Assembly: GCF_000701505.1 (NCBI RefSeq)
Contig: NZ_JNJB01000001.1
Span: forward strand, 682,001 to 746,000
DNA length: 64,000 bases
Direction of reading: 5' to 3'
Source: Dyadobacter crusticola DSM 16708
GTDB taxonomy: Bacteria; Bacteroidota; Bacteroidia; Cytophagales; Spirosomataceae
The notes under the pieces were generated by a model that was not told the origin of the DNA, did not search any database, and saw only the letters and a list, made by a program, of their open reading frames with translations. Made by a program: the position numbers and the translations under genes. Positions 62,228-64,000 of the stretch are shown piece after piece (position 1 is the first letter of the stretch; each line of letters begins with the position of its first letter).

Positions 62228-63523
62228 CTAAACCGACAATGCTGACGTTTCTCTGCTAATCAGCGCTTCACGGTCGGGGCCGGTGGAGATGAAAGTGATC
62301 GGCAACTTCAATTCTTCTTCCAAAAACTTCACGTAAGTGAGCAACTCTTCCGGAATCGCGTCGAAATCGTGGATGCCGTCGAGTGATTGCTGCCAGCCTT
62401 TGAATTCTTTATATATCGGCTCAACAGATTCATCACATAAGTCGTAGGGAAGCTGCTCCGTCAGGGTTCCGTCTGCCAGCTTGTAGTGCGTACAAACTTT
62501 GATCGAGTCAAAAACAGTAAGTACGTCTACCTTCATCATGATCAGCTGTGTAACACCATTGATCATAATCGCGTATTTCAATGCAGGCAGATCGAGCCAG
62601 CCGCAGCGGCGTGGGCGACCGGTAGTGGCACCAAATTCACGCCCTTCCTGACGCATTTTCTCGCCGGTTTCTTCTAACAATTCGGTTGGGAATGGACCGC
62701 TGCCAACGCGTGTACAGTAAGCTTTGAAAATTCCGAAAACTTCGCCGATCTGCTTGGGAGCAATACCTAGCCCGGTGCAGGCGCCGGCGGCCATTGTAGT
62801 TGAGCTGGTTACAAAAGGATATGAACCAAAGTCAATGTCCAGCAAAGATCCCTGAGCTCCTTCGGCTAGTACAGTCTTGTTGTTGGCCAATGCATCGTTT
62901 ACAACATACTCGCTGTTAACCAATGTAAACTGCTTCATGAATTCCACCGCAGCGAAGAAGTTCTCTTCTGCTTTCGGTAAAGCTTCTGCGTAATCGTATT
63001 GGTAGAAATCAAGGATAACCTTGTGGGCATCAACTAATTTCTGGTATTTCTGTGCGAAATTCGGTGAAAGAACGTCACCCACACGAAGCCCGAGCCTCGC
63101 AGTTTTATCCTGGTAAGCAGGACCGATTCCCCTCAATGTAGAACCGATTTTGGAATCACCTTTGGAGCGCTCATAAGCTGCATCAAGTAATGCATGCGTG
63201 GGTACGATGATCGACGCTTTCTTGGAAACAACAAGGTTGCTCACAAGGTCAAGGTTGTATTTGCCGAGGTTTTCAATTTCTCTTCTGAAAACGATCGGGT
63301 CGAGAACCACGCCGTTTCCGATAATATTCTGGATATCGCTGCGAAAGATCCCGGAAGGAATTTGGTGCAAAACATGTTTGATACCATCGAATTCCAGCGT
63401 GTGGCCTGCATTCGGGCCGCCCTGAAAACGGGCTACAACCTGGTAACGCGGCGCCAAAACGTCCACAATTTTACCTTTTCCCTCGTCTCCCCATTGGAGC
63501 CCAAGTAGTACGTCAACTTTCAT
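62228..63523 (-). CDS. purA: Adenylosuccinate synthase
   Basis: A 431-aa cytoplasmic enzyme that joins IMP and aspartate with GTP to form adenylosuccinate in AMP synthesis. The family start VDVLLGLQWGDEGKGKIVD, with the catalytic Asp13-like residue and phosphate loop, is complete. GPNAGHT, GSTLRGIGPAYQDK, TTGRPRRCGWLD and the closing ISTGPDRE are also present. The length is normal. A Fur-family gene lies 79 bp upstream in the same direction, with a hairpin between them. Confidence 0.97.
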   Translation of the reverse strand: MKVDVLLGLQWGDEGKGKIVDVLAPRYQVVARFQGGPNAGHTLEFDGIKHVLHQIPSGIFRSDIQNIIGNGVVLDPIVFRREIENLGKYNLDLVSNLVVSKKASIIVPTHALLDAAYERSKGDSKIGSTLRGIGPAYQDKTARLGLRVGDVLSPNFAQKYQKLVDAHKVILDFYQYDYAEALPKAEENFFAAVEFMKQFTLVNSEYVVNDALANNKTVLAEGAQGSLLDIDFGSYPFVTSSTTMAAGACTGLGIAPKQIGEVFGIFKAYCTRVGSGPFPTELLEETGEKMRQEGREFGATTGRPRRCGWLDLPALKYAIMINGVTQLIMMKVDVLTVFDSIKVCTHYKLADGTLTEQLPYDLCDESVEPIYKEFKGWQQSLDGIHDFDAIPEELLTYVKFLEEELKLPITFISTGPDREALISRETSALSV

Positions 63524-63564
63524 TCAATTTTTGATTACTGAAACTATATGTGTAAGAATAAGAT

Positions 63565-63586
63565 AGGCAGGAGCAAGCCCCTGCCT
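63565..63586 (-). terminator. Hairpin between the Fur-family gene and purA
   Basis: AGGCAGG at 63565-63571 pairs with CCTGCCT at 63580-63586; two more pairs form inside after a mismatch. On the minus strand it is followed by ATCTTATTCTT, a weak T-rich tail, so it may partly stop Fur-gene transcripts before purA. Confidence 0.4.
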
Positions 63587-63602
63587 TAAAGGATTTCCGA
63601 CA

Positions 63603-64000
63603 TTATCTGTCTTCGTATGCAGCCGAAGTTTCCCTCGGTACGTCGTTGCGGTTCTGGCAATTTTCTTTGGTACAGTTACCGTAGAAGATAAGTGAATGGT
63701 GCATCACGCTGAAATTCAGCATTTCGCCTACCATGTTCTGGATAGACTGGATCCTTGGATCGCAGAACTCCATTACTTTGTGGCAATCTGTGCAGATCAG
63801 GTGATCGTGTTGTTTGTTACCGTAAGATTTTTCAAACTGCGCCAGGTTTTTACCAAACTGGTGTTTGGTCACAAGGTCACAATCTACCAAAACATCGAGC
63901 GTGTTATATACAGTGGCGCGGCTAACCCGGTACCGTTTGTTTTTCATGCTGATGTAAAGCTCATCCACGTCAAAATGATCTTCCCTGGTGTAGATCTCTT
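63603..64000 (-). CDS. Fur-family metal-responsive repressor, start cut off by window edge
   Basis: The open frame runs from the stop at 63603 to the window edge (about 132 codons). It contains the end of the winged helix (DHFDVDELYISMK, VSRATVYNTL) and the dimerisation domain with the zinc motif ICTDCHKVMEF and a second Cys pair CTKENC. The GTG at 63968 is only an internal Val codon; the true start is upstream of the window. It may sense iron, peroxide (PerR) or zinc; the residues visible do not decide. Confidence 0.92.
   Translation of the reverse strand, partial: EIYTREDHFDVDELYISMKNKRYRVSRATVYNTLDVLVDCDLVTKHQFGKNLAQFEKSYGNKQHDHLICTDCHKVMEFCDPRIQSIQNMVGEMLNFSVMHHSLIFYGNCTKENCQNRNDVPRETSAAYEDR

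Noticed and set aside
63966..63968. GTG as start of the Fur-family gene
   Set aside because: The frame stays open upstream and encodes the conserved DHFDVDELY segment, so the codon is internal and the gene is cut by the window edge.

Overview
The window looks like chromosome of a Bacteroidota bacterium, most likely a Cytophagales member of the Dyadobacter/Spirosoma kind. Reasons: a type IX secretion (Por) sorting tail on one protein, promoter-like boxes of the TAnnTTTG type instead of E. coli-type -10 boxes, few Shine-Dalgarno sequences, and recognisable Bacteroidota forms of the capsule and nitrate genes. The genus is an impression from protein style, not a computed result. No prophage, insertion sequence or CRISPR array was seen.

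Layout. (1) 1-5087, minus strand: start of a cut-off secreted protein, a prolyl oligopeptidase, a CocE/NonD-type hydrolase and a lipoprotein; then aspS on the plus strand. (2) 7071-35451, plus strand: a roughly 28-kb exopolysaccharide/capsule locus. It holds an SLBB export protein and a chain-length protein without a kinase domain; CDP-glucose pathway genes (rfbF, rfbG and a reductase-like gene); glycosyltransferases, a flippase, a methyltransferase and an EpsG-type polymerase; two secreted parallel beta-helix proteins; a UDP-HexNAc dehydrogenase/4-epimerase pair; a phosphoglycosyl transferase; and three tandem Wzi-type outer-membrane proteins. A strong terminator at 26056-26109 splits the locus into two transcription blocks. 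(3) 35459-41778: HIT protein, DUF1080 protein, a very large SF1 helicase and a TerC/Alx membrane protein. (4) 42100-44711: tRNA-Gly and tRNA-Leu with a good promoter, a T9SS-sorted surface protein and a divergent 98-aa LuxR-type regulator. Two identical 49-bp palindromes enclose these two protein genes. (5) 44710-58877: a nitrate assimilation island arranged around a divergent control region. On the minus strand are cobA, an alginate-export-type porin, a NarK/NasA-type transporter, a nitrate reductase fused to its own FAD reductase and BFD domain, and a rubredoxin fused to nitrite-reductase-like half domains. On the plus strand are nirB, nirD, a NarX-like sensor kinase with a P-box-like motif, and a NarL-like regulator. 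(6) 59117-64000: SNF2 helicase, then convergent purA and the 3' part of a Fur-family gene.

How the parts work together. The polysaccharide locus appears self-contained: precursor synthesis (CDP-6-deoxyhexose and UDP-HexNAcA), initiation, assembly, flipping, polymerisation, export and surface attachment, plus two candidate polymer-acting beta-helix enzymes. The nitrate island couples uptake, nitrate to nitrite to ammonium reduction, siroheme synthesis through CobA, and its own nitrate/nitrite two-component system. The points most worth a second look are the 49-bp palindrome pair, the palindrome that abuts a GTG start at 23850, the fused nitrate reductase with its NiR-like rubredoxin partner, and the repeat-containing cobA/nirB control region.
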